Shown piece after piece: positions 47,039-56,403 of a DNA stretch of 64,000 nt. The notes beneath the pieces are model-generated. The model had not been told where the DNA came from, ran no database searches, and saw only the letters and a list, made by a program, of their open reading frames with translations. Positions within the stretch are counted from its first letter, which is position 1. Each line of letters begins with the position of its first letter. Made by a program: the position numbers and the translations under genes. Source of the stretch: Ilex aquifolium (taxonomy: Eukaryota; Streptophyta; Magnoliopsida; Aquifoliales; Aquifoliaceae). Where the stretch lies: NCBI GenBank assembly GCA_951799425.1, contig OX637393.1:22361744-22425743 (forward strand), read 5' to 3'.

Positions 47039-48918
47039 TGCTTGATAGTTTCCGTTGCGTTCCTAATCTCCGAACATGAACCCTCAATGTGTATATGGCT
47101 TTTGTGTGTGGGTGAGTGTCACTCTCACTCAGGTTCGATGCAAGAAATGGGAAAACGGGTGTGTGGAATGAAATTTGTGTGTGTGTGTGAACAAAAGTGC
47201 TCCCCAAGAGCAGAGAGACTTTCAAGTGTCGTGTTTTACTTGGAATTAAGTATTCCAATGTCGTCTCCTCAGGGAAAGAAGGTGAATTGTGTGAAGGTGA
47301 TTTTCTGAAAATGGAAAAGTGTAAAAATCTTTTGATGTTTGAGTTTGGAGATTTGTGTTCTTGATGAAAATGAAATGGAAACAAGTGTTGGCTAATCCGA
47401 AGAGGTCATTCCAATGGGAATGCCAAATCAACTCAAGAACTTCCTCCAATGGTGTCTAGATGTTTGATTGATTCATAGGAAGCGCGGGACTAAAATGGAG
47501 GTGAGGAGTCAAGCATACATCATGACAAGTCTACGGTGTATCAAGAACTCACAACCATGTCTACACTCAACCTAGTCAAACCAAATCAACGTACACTATG
47601 AGGAGGAATGAAAATGAGTTGAAGTAGCACACCCAAGAAGAATTCTCCCTTGGATTAGCCAACTTAAAGCTTAGCTACTCATATTTAATGCAAGAACATA
47701 AGTGAGAGAGAGAGACATAATGAAGAAATGAAGGTTGGAACTTAGTTTAATGCAAGAAAAGTTAACTTGGAAGAAAGACATTCAATACCCATTTTAAAAC
47801 TTGAAGTGAAGAAAACTTAATACAACAATGGTGAAATCCAAAATGCATAACTAAACTTGCAATACTCTTGAAATAAATGACATTAAGTGCAATAAAGGAA
47901 GCTTACAAGAGTCTTATAGAAGATTACAAGTAGAAATGGGTAAAAGAAATGCAAAAAGCTAACTTATTTCTCTAAAACTACTCCTAAGCTTAGGTAGCCT
48001 TCTCTTTCAATGTGAGTGTGAATGCTGAATATATGGTGAAAGACCTCTGCAATTTCGTCCATGGAGGTCCCCCCTAGGTGTGTGATAGGCCTCCCATCCA
48101 TAGGAGGTGAGTTAATAGCTTGGACAGGCTAGGACAAGCCTAGCCTGCAACCCACCATGCCTCCATCTTTCTTTCTCCTCCTCTCCCATCCTTCATCTTC
48201 CTTTGTTGACTTTGGGGTGTAGGAGGCTTGTATATATGTAGAATATGTCAAGGGGCAAGTGGGAGAATCATAGGTGGGACCCCCAAGCAAGTGGAGTATG
48301 AGTTGCAGGCTTTCTAGACATTCTGGGCAAAACCTTCCGGAAGGTTGACGTAAACCTTCCGGAAGGTTTATTGCAGTAGGCTAAACCCTTCGGAAGGTCT
48401 TCCGGAAGGTGACAGCTCCAGACCAGGTTTCTTAGAATTGCCATAACTTTTGATCCAACCATCCGATTGGGTTGAAATGTTGAAACAATATCGAGGACAT
48501 CTAGATCTACAAAGTTCATGTTTTGCACTTTTTCAGATTCGAAGTGGATCATGGTCAAAAATGGTAAAAACAGAAGGTCATGCAAACAGAAGGTCATGTT
48601 TTGCATTTTTTCAATTCCAGTGCGCTAAACCTTCCGGAAGGTCGATGAAAACCTTCCGGAAGGTTCTCTTCCAAATGCATTTTTCTTGATTTCTTCACCT
48701 TCCAAGCCTCCCAATCCTCATGTAATGTGTCCATCTCTTCACCACTCATCCTCACTTAGCTACAGGGTTCCAAAATCCTTCATTTACGCTATGATTATCT
48801 GCAACATCAAAATTTCAACATTATTCATAACTTTGGCTAACTCTAAGTAATTAAATGCAAAATTAAGTAAAAATGCATGTAATGAGACGGTTAAATATGC
48901 AATATTATGTGCTCATTA
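47039..48918 (-). repeat. F1 5' LTR (1880 bp)
   Basis: The plus strand starts TGCTTGATAG and ends TGTGCTCATTA, then ATGAG. It carries CCTTCCGGAAGG units in two groups, with the 'gttatgg' and 'tttgtagatc' phrases (on the minus strand) between them. Confidence 0.88.
48333..48663. repeat. Palindrome units CCTTCCGGAAGG in the F1 5' LTR
   Basis: Perfect copies lie at 48333, 48355, 48630 and 48652, with near copies around 48386 and 48399. The leader is 'ttctgggcaaaa', and 'ttccagtgcgctaaa' precedes the second group. Confidence 0.93.
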
Positions 48919-48923
48919 ATGAG

Positions 48924-50239
48924 TAAAGAATGTGAAGGGTTTCCCCAAAAATTCTAATTTAAACCCACGTTTTTGAATTTCTGGGCAAAACCTACCGGTA
49001 GAACAGTGCACTGGAAAAAATCTACCGGTAGGTTTTTGCAAATTTCTACCGGTAGGTTTCAGCTTTTTCAAAAAAAATTCTTGTGCCCCATTCCTCACCT
49101 CCACTCCAAGTTTATTCAAGTCCCACACAATCTAATGACCTATTTACAACCTCAACTCCCAAAAAAAAACTGACCCATGCAAGTGAACCACAAATGTGTG
49201 ACCATGCCCAAATTTATTTACGAAATTGCAATGCGATTTAAGTTTTGATGTTTTCAAACACATGACATGAAATTCTAAATTCAACAAACAAAATGAGCAC
49301 GCAATATATAAAGCGCAAATTGAAATACGAAAGGCATTCCTATTCCTTTCTCATATCTAAAGTTTGAGCAATATTCCCCTATCCTACAAGCATAGGGTTG
49401 TCTGATGATACTTTTCAAACACCCGAACTAAGCACACATGAACTTCATCATGACTTTAAATGCTATTCTAGAGTACACACCTACACATTTGTTTTCAAAC
49501 TCGTGTGTGTGTGAAATTGAACATATAATTTAAGCATTTACTCAACGGAATCCACATTCCACATTCACCTAGCCATCCAAATTCAACTTTGATGCAAAAC
49601 TCATCAAGGGTTTCTCTCAAAAATGAAAGACTCTAATTATCCTGGTATGCTCTTCATGTGTATATGTGAGATAGAATCTTGTGCACAAACCAAAATGCTA
49701 ACATATAATTCACAAATAATATGCATGCAAAATAATTGAAACGACCTTGGCATAATCTCATGAATGGAATGTTAGGGCACTAGATAGCAAAACCAACTTT
49801 TCCTTTTCATTTGAAGTGTGATCTCACCATGCTTTCTCTAGATCATTTAGGGCTTTCTCTAAATCAGTTAGGGCTCTCACGGGTTGTAATGAGGCATTGG
49901 GGTGATATTAAGGGTAAGTGAAACGAAGGGTAGAGGATGACAAAAAGGGTTATTCCGAGGGCATGACCTTTATTATCAAAAATTTCCTTTTTTTGGAATT
50001 TTCAGCCTTACCCCTTCTCTTCACTTTTTTTCTTTTCTTTTCTTCTTCTTTCCTCAACATTTCTTTTCCTTTTTCTTTCTTTTCTTTTTCAACCCCCTTT
50101 TTCTCCTTTTTCTTGGATTTTCCTCTTCTTTTCCATTCAAAATTTTCAATTCAGCACCATTTATCCCTTTTTGTTGGGTTTCCTCACTAGATTTCGTTTC
50201 CTTTATGATCAATCAAAGTCAGTCTCGAAACAACCAAGG
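48924..50239 (-). other. Old internal sequence of another Athila-like element, with a palindrome cluster
   Basis: With F1 removed this follows 37768. 48992-49055 is a palindrome cluster. 49410-49975 closely parallels the F1 3' region 39290-39811, so it is retrotransposon 3' sequence. 49980-50190 is CT-rich and low in complexity, like 13250-13420 of A3. No gene is seen. Exact element edges cannot be set. Confidence 0.5.
48992..49055. repeat. Palindrome cluster CTACCGGTAG
   Basis: Three perfect copies at 48992, 49022 and 49046. The leader is 'ttctgggcaaaac', and 'cagtgcactgg' lies between the first two. Confidence 0.93.
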
Positions 50240-50423
50240 TGATTAGTAGTTAAAATTAGCATATTACTATGCCTTTTTAAGGCTAATTATACTTTGATGG
50301 AGTTTAAATGATGAGATTTCAGGACATAAATTGTACATGGACCCAAAGACAATGAATATCAAACTTTCATGCAACACCAGCAGGTTCTGGAAGAAAATTG
50401 GAGAAGCTTGAAACAAGACATGA

Positions 50424-50757
50424 ACATTCGAACGCTAATCCACGTTCGAACGTTCTCTTGAATTATTTGAAGACCATACTACTGAAGTGCTGATACATGG
50501 CGTGTTGCAGCTAGGAAGAAAAACACAGAGGTACTTGAGTACCACGTTCGAACGCCAATCCACGTTCGAACATTGTCCTAAATTATTGAGGACCAGGCTA
50601 CTGAGTGCAAGGGCAATGATACATGGCATGTGGAAGTTGCTCTCACAGAAGAACACAAGCCACTTGAGTAAGAGGTTCAAACTCCATGTAGCGTTTGAAC
50701 GCCCATCAGGCAAAGACATGAGACAACGTTCGAACGCTAACTAACGTTCAAACGTTG
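50424..50757. repeat. Palindrome pairs ACGTTCGAACGT
   Basis: Eight units in four pairs near 50424/50442, 50543/50562, 50672/50691 and 50725/50743. All are variants of ACGTTCGAACGT. Within a pair, the units are separated by a short phrase such as CTAATCC. Confidence 0.88.
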
Positions 50758-50870
50758 TACACAGACAGGCTGCAGAGTGGTTGATTTTCTATTCGAACTT
50801 TGGGGCTTTCACTTGGACTTTGAAAACCTTACACTATTCTCTCACACTCCCTTGCCCCCTCCTCCTTGCC

Positions 50871-50879
50871 TATAAATAC
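50871..50879 (+). promoter_or_regulatory. Likely TATA box of LTR I
   Basis: TATAAATAC follows a pyrimidine-rich stretch and precedes 'tcccattgtgggagcttc'. A promoter role is inferred. Confidence 0.5.
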
Positions 50880-51167
50880 TCCCATTGTGGGAGCTTCAAA
50901 GGGACTTAGACTTACATTTTACATAGAGAGCTAGAGCTAGTTGTAGAGTTAGACTTAGATTTACATTTACTTGCATAGAGGAAGATAGATCATCTTTTGG
51001 TTGAGGTGGAAACCCTCCAAAAGTGACTAGCTTTCTTCTACTTTCATTATTAGTTTCATTTGCTTCCATTGTTTGAGCTTCCTTCTTCCCATAGAGGAGT
51101 GAAACTCTTCGAATTTTCTAGAGCTTTACCAAACCCGTGAAGGGTGGAACGTGATTCACTCATTCTT

Positions 51168-52049
51168 TGTCGAAGATCGGCTCTTTGTGTAGTGTGTTTT
51201 ACCTTGTAACTCCTCTACTTGGAGGGATGAGCATCACTCACTTTTCTAGCTTTACAAAAGACATGAAGAGTGAGTAGTTTCTCATTCACTCTTTAGTCAG
51301 GGGTGATGGCCGTGTATAAATCATCCGGAAGTTATATTTGTGCATTTTGTTTACGCTTAATGCTTTATATTTCACTTGTTTATTGAATGATTGAATGCAT
51401 CTAGCAAAGTTAAGGTACTTTGTATAACCGTGAGTACTTTCTATGACACAGATGACTCTTGACATAGAAAGACTCATTGGTTCAAGGCAAGTACCCCGAC
51501 TAGATCTTCATGACTACATTTCAATCTTCACCATTGTTGTGCTTCATTTAAAGGATGAAATACTAATGCCATGGTTGGATGCCTTGGAGAAACACTTGCT
51601 TGTTTGTAGACGGGTTGAGTTTCGGCATAGACAATTCTTGTAAACTTCTACCAAGACATCGGAACCATGCTATTAATTCTCATAATCCATCTTTATCTTC
51701 CGATTAACTTCATGTTGACACGGTGGTTAATTGAGTTCCCAAGCACAAGTATAATAAACCGGATGATTAACTACACGTCCAGATCCTTGAGCTAAAGGGT
51801 GACTGTTATATTTGAGAACTTATTATATTTTGTCTAGAAAATCCCCTTGGAAAGAATCTTATATTCTGTCAAGAAAAATCCCTAAACATCACAACTTTAA
51901 ATCTGAAGGGTTCCAATCACTATGGTCTCTGTCACTGCTTACTTCAAAATACCAACATTAGTTCCCTGTGGATTCGACTCCGGATTTAACCAAATTATTA
52001 CTACAACTTGACCGCCTGCACTTGGGTGTACACATTTCGGATCAAGTCA
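51168..52049 (+). repeat. A4 5' LTR (882 bp)
   Basis: It starts TGTCGAAGATCGGC and ends GGATCAAGTCA, and matches the A2 LTR (29951-30827) in reverse. No palindrome array of the kind described elsewhere is seen in it. Confidence 0.88.
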
Positions 52050-52055
52050 AGTTTT

Positions 52056-52072
52056 TGGCGCCGTTGCCGGGA
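52056..52072 (+). other. Primer binding site of A4 (Asp-tRNA type)
   Basis: TGGCGCCGTTGCCGGGA lies 6 bp after the LTR end. Confidence 0.92.
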
Positions 52073-52155
52073 ACCAAAAAAGTTTTTTAAAGTAAAAGGT
52101 AAAAAGACCTTCATTTGTATATATATTTTTTGATTTACTGTTTATAATTTTTCTT

Positions 52156-53294
52156 TTGTCTGAGGACGATCCTCACTTTCAAAATTTGCCGGCTGAATCT
52201 GTTGGGTCTGTGAATCAATCTAAACCATCTTCACCTAGATCAGTAGAAGAATATTTTGACAATAGTATGGCAAATAATGAGAGACAAGGAGAAGTTCATG
52301 TGAGAGAGGGGGAAGTGCCTAACATTCACACTTTGCGGGATTACTTGCATCCCACACGAAATAGTGCCCTCTCTTGTTTTGTGTTTCTTGCAAATGTGCC
52401 CCTCTTTAATGTAAAGGCGGGGATAGTACAACTACTACCTCAATTTCATGGACTCGAATATGAAAACCCATATCTGCACATAAAAGATTTTGAGGAAGTA
52501 TGTGGAACATTTCAAGAAAACATTGAGCTAGCTAAGTTGAAACTTTTTCCTTTTTCTTTAAAGGATAAAGCTAAACAATGGCTAAATTCTTTAAAAGCCC
52601 ATTCAATACCTCACTGGCAGGCATTACAAAATGAATTTTTTGGAAATTTTTTTCCTCTACACTGCACTAATGCACTCAAAAGGCAAATCATAAATTTTTC
52701 GGTTAAAGGAGAGATATTTTACCAATATTGGGAGAGATTAAATGATCTTCTCCAGTCCTGCCCACACCATGCTTTTGAGAATTGGACTTTGGTAGGATTT
52801 TTTTATGACTCCTTGCCCACTAGATTACGTCAGTTTGTCGAAATGATAGCCCAAGGAGAATTCATGGGAATGAGTCCGGATGAGGCATTCAATTTTTTTG
52901 ACACCATATCTGATAGTTCTCAGATGTGGGACTCAGCCTCTCCTACCACTGTTGAAGCCAAACCATCTACTTACCAAGGTGGTAAGTATGTCTTGAAAGA
53001 AGATGATAACCTAAGAGCAAAAATGTCCACCCTGTCTCGAAAGCTTGAAGCTTTAGAAATGAAAAAGGTACATCAAGTTGATGTTGGCCCTCCCACATAA
53101 CAAGTGTGTGGGATTTGTGCGCTGACAGGACACCCTACTGGGGAGTGTCCGACCATTCTGGCATTCAAAGAGGTCTTGTTGGAACAAACAAATGCAATTT
53201 CCAACTTCAACAAGCCTTACTCTAACCCATATTCTGAAACATACAATCCAGGGTGGCGGAATCACCCGAACTTCAGTTGGAGAAACACACGACC
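52156..53294 (+). pseudogene. A4 gag, first part
   Basis: The product has a Ser/Pro-rich start (NLPAESVGSVNQSKPSSPRS), then PNIHTLRDYLHPTRNS, the gag domain (KLFPFSLKDKAKQWLNSLKA, HWQALQNEFF, SCPHHAFENWTLVGFFYDSL, FVEMIAQGEFMGMSPDEAF), a helical stretch (LRAKMSTLSRKLEALEMKKV), and a zinc knuckle CGICALTGHPTGEC near 53104-53145. After the YSNPYSETYNPGWRNHPNFS linker, T2 interrupts it. Gag builds the particle that packages element RNA. Broken in a few places; close to A2. Confidence 0.9.
53290..53294. repeat. Target site duplication of T2, left copy
   Basis: CGACC is repeated at 63837-63841, within A4 gag. Confidence 0.95.
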
Positions 53295-53684
53295 TGTAAA
53301 ACCCGAGAAAATTTCAACCTTTGTGAAAAAAGGGCAAAACGGTAAATTGCCACTACAGTACAGGTTGTAAACCTGAATTTTTCTAGAACTCGGATGACGA
53401 AACGGACCTCACCGTTGGATTCGTCTCGCGAAATCTAGTTACCACGTCAAATTTCGTGGAATTCTGAGATAGTCGGATTTTTCGCGTTTTACGAGACGAA
53501 CGGGCCCCGGGTGACCCCGTACACGAAATTTTTTATAAAATTTCCAAGTTTGGGGAAATATTAGAGACAAGTGAAATAAAAATAATTTAAACTTAAATCG
53601 GGACGAAATTTAATCGTTTCGGGGTTAAAACGGACCCGGAATTAAATAGGACGGGTGGCGAATTGTGGGCCAAGTATTCTAAAA

Positions 53685-53693
53685 TATAAATAG
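53685..53693 (+). promoter_or_regulatory. TATA box of the T2 5' LTR
   Basis: TATAAATAG followed by GGGG and a CT-rich region. The same box is at 61474-61482 in the 3' LTR. Confidence 0.65.
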
Positions 53694-55458
53694 GGGGAAA
53701 AATTAGATTTTTCCCCATTGTTCAGCCGGTTTCAGCCGATAGAAAAGAGGAGAGGGAGAGAGCTTGAAGTCTTTACTTCTCTCTACGATCTAGAAGGCTA
53801 CGAAGCTCGGATCCATTCGGGCCAAGAAGTAAAGTCGGTCTCCTCGTCGAAGGCTACGACCACGTACCAAAAACGAGGGTTTTCACCGAAGGAAAAAGGG
53901 GCGGGATTTTGAGAGCTTAAGATTGGGCTCGGGTTTGAGTTCTAAGAGCTTCTCCACGTCGTTCCTCACGCTTCAAGAGGTAGAGTTCCTTCCTACTTGG
54001 GATTATTTTACAACTTAGGTTGTTATATGTAATGTGAATGTAGTATAATGGGCATGTTGATTATCAATGTTGTGAAATTGATGGGTAGTTGGATAAGTTC
54101 ATTATCAATGACTTGTTGTTGAGAAATTGATGGAATTTGGTGATGGGTAAAACGGGTATATGAAATTAACCCAATTTAAGTGAAATCCCTAACTTGGGAA
54201 GTGATGGGTTGCAATTGTTTGTGTAAATCCATGGAATAGTGTGGTGGGCATGAATTGTGATTATCATGCGGGCATGTGAAATTGCTCTAATGTGAAATTA
54301 TGTGAATTATTGGCATATGCTATGGGATGATATGTTTGTAAATAAATGTTGAGTATGAAAAAGATAAGTTATGTTAATTGATATATTGACATGGCTATGA
54401 AGTTGGTAATTATATGCTTAGGATATAAATTGATATGATTATGTTAGAATAAGATAAATGTTGCTCACATGGCATTCATTACATGGGGCATGACATTGAA
54501 GTAGTATTGGTGCATTACAATGCATGTGTACACAAACATCGCATTATGGGTGTGGGTGCATGGTTGAGTTCAAACACCACATAGGTGGATGATGGTGGGC
54601 TCGGGAAAGTTGGATTGAACATCCGGCTGAGTCTCATGGTTCATGGAAAAAGGAATTTGGGTCGGGGTAATAAGAAGGGCTAGACTCGCCCTCGGGTGTG
54701 AGACCCGGTGTGACGGATACGCACTTCCGTTGGTATCATAGTCCATAAAGTGTGTCGGTGTACGCGGAACCGTTGGTGGAAGTCCATGAATTCCGTGTCG
54801 GTTGGGCGACCGTTGGTGCAAGTCCATAAAGACCCACCCCAAAGAAAGACCCGGGTGTTTTAAATGATAGTCATTGTGTGTGAATTAACAATGGCGGGGG
54901 CTTGGGAAAGCCCGATTTTAAACTCATGGCATTGTATGGGGGATAGGAGCCGGTGAGGGCTCGGATTGAGTTGCATGGGAGAGTCTCATCCCATTTCATG
55001 GCATTACATGCTAGAAATCCAACATTTGAATAGTATGTTGTGGTTGTGATGTTGTTGGTGTGAAGTGTTGCATGAACATTGCATATGCACTTAGGTTGGG
55101 GAGTAGCCCTTGTAGGAAATACTCTACTGGGCGTGGCTCACCCTTTATGGGAAACATATTTCAGGTACGGGACACCCCTTCGAGGAAGGACCTTATATGG
55201 GACCCCAAGGATGAAGAAAGCCGGAATGTGGCTTCTATTTTGAAGTTGTGTAAAACTTTTGACAAACACATACGTTGGCTTGTAAATATATGAAAATTCC
55301 GCTTTTGATGTGTAAATATATGGAATTGTACGCTATGGAACTTGTATAGAACATGTATAATGTAGAAAATATAGTTATACATGTTTGGGATGGAATTGGA
55401 ATGGTTTTGGTTGAATTGGAATTGAAAAATTAAACTAAGGAAGAAATTCTGGGCAAAA

Positions 55459-55811
55459 CCCTCCGGAAGGTCACTAACACCTTCCGGAAGGTTAGGGCAG
55501 AATTGAGATCCAGAAGGTAAAACCTTCCGGAAGGTTGAGTACATCTTCCGGAAGGTCGACACGTTTCATTTTCAATCTATTTTCCAGAAGGCAAAACCTT
55601 CCGAAAGGTGAAGAAAAACCTTCCGGAAGAACCTTTCCAGTGAGTAAAACCTTCCGGAAGGTTGAGTACATCTTCCGGAAGGTCGACACGTTTCATTTTC
55701 AACTCATTTTCCAGAAGGCAAAACCTTCCGGAAGGTAAAGAGAAACCTTCCGGAAGAACTTTTTCAGTAAGCAAACCTTCCGGAAGGTTGAGTCAAAAAC
55801 CTTCCGGAAGG
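55459..55811. repeat. Palindrome array CCTTCCGGAAGG in the T2 5' LTR
   Basis: Twelve units over 353 bp, six of them perfect (for example 55480, 55523, 55800), the rest with one or two changes. The leader is 'ttctgggcaaaa'. The spacers include 'tttccagtgagtaaaa' and a repeated 'cgacacgtttcattttcaa'. Confidence 0.96.
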
Positions 55812-56050
55812 TTCTCCAAAAACTTGAAATTTTCAAAATGCTTAGCCATGTTTTTGGGCTTTGTTTTCTTTGGCTCCTGTGACATAAATGGACATAAATC
55901 GAGGTATAATTGACCTTGTGGATAGTAAATCTGATTAAAAGCATGTGAGTGACGTGGTGTCGGGTTATACGACTATCACGAGTATTTCCGCGGGTTGACG
56001 GATGGTCAACGGTTAATAAAGGACCCCCGGAAATTTGGGGCGTCACAGCT

Positions 56051-56062
56051 TGGTATCAGAGC
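56051..56062 (+). other. Primer binding site of T2 (initiator Met tRNA)
   Basis: TGGTATCAGAGC lies 3 bp after the LTR end. Confidence 0.95.
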
Positions 56063-56403
56063 ATAGGTATGCGATTTACCTAGGGCTTGATGGGGCATGG
56101 GTTTAGACCATTGCATTCATTGTACATTACATGTTATGTGCTTAAATTGCTACAAGTTATGTGATATGTGGTATGTGTATTATATGCATGGTAAAATGTG
56201 TATGGAAATGGACACACTAGGGTTAGAGAACTTAACCTTGGGAGTGGGAAAGCAAATGAACGGGAAGGTTCAAAGCGAAAGGGTCCACTATTGGAGGCAT
56301 ACGCTCTACTAGTGAGACAATGAGAAAGATTTGAGCGTTTTAACTTTGATCCCTATCTAGGGATACTAAGTTGTTGTGCCATTGCCATTTGACTTGTGTG
56401 TAG

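Larger units (their letters stand above)
37769..48918 (-). mobile_element. F1: small non-autonomous Athila-like element, with N1 nested inside
   Basis: Flanked by ATGAG. Right LTR 47039-48918 (5' on the minus strand), primer site 47017-47034, a short gag-type remnant (46192-46917), non-coding sequence, insertion N1 (39818-45046), more non-coding sequence, and a partial left LTR (37769-39084). No protease, RT or integrase is visible. The shared parts of the LTRs are very similar (a few percent different by eye). The right LTR ends CTCATTA on the plus strand, so the LTR reads TA...CA. Confidence 0.88.
50240..51167 (+). repeat. I: partial LTR with palindrome pairs (left edge uncertain)
   Basis: This stretch has a palindrome array (50424-50757), a TATAAATAC box at 50871 and a downstream purine/pyrimidine-rich segment. 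Its end ('ctagagctttaccaaacccgtgaagggtg', about 51117-51147) resembles A4 LTR sequence near 51248-51273. It is probably the first part of an LTR from a related family, interrupted at 51168 by A4. The start near 50240 is a guess. Confidence 0.5.
53295..56047 (+). repeat. T2 5' LTR (2753 bp)
   Basis: It starts TGTAAAACCCGAG and ends GGGGCGTCACA. It holds a TATAAATAG box at 53685 and the CCTTCCGGAAGG array at 55459-55811. Frames in the array read as repeated Phe-Arg-Lys-Val or Pro-Glu-Gly-Phe and are artefacts of the repeat. Confidence 0.97.

Noticed and set aside
55535-55913. Short frames reading as repeated Phe-Arg-Lys-Val or Pro-Glu-Gly-Phe across the T2 arrays
   Set aside because: They are translations of the palindrome array in several frames on both strands; no codon signal and no known homologues.
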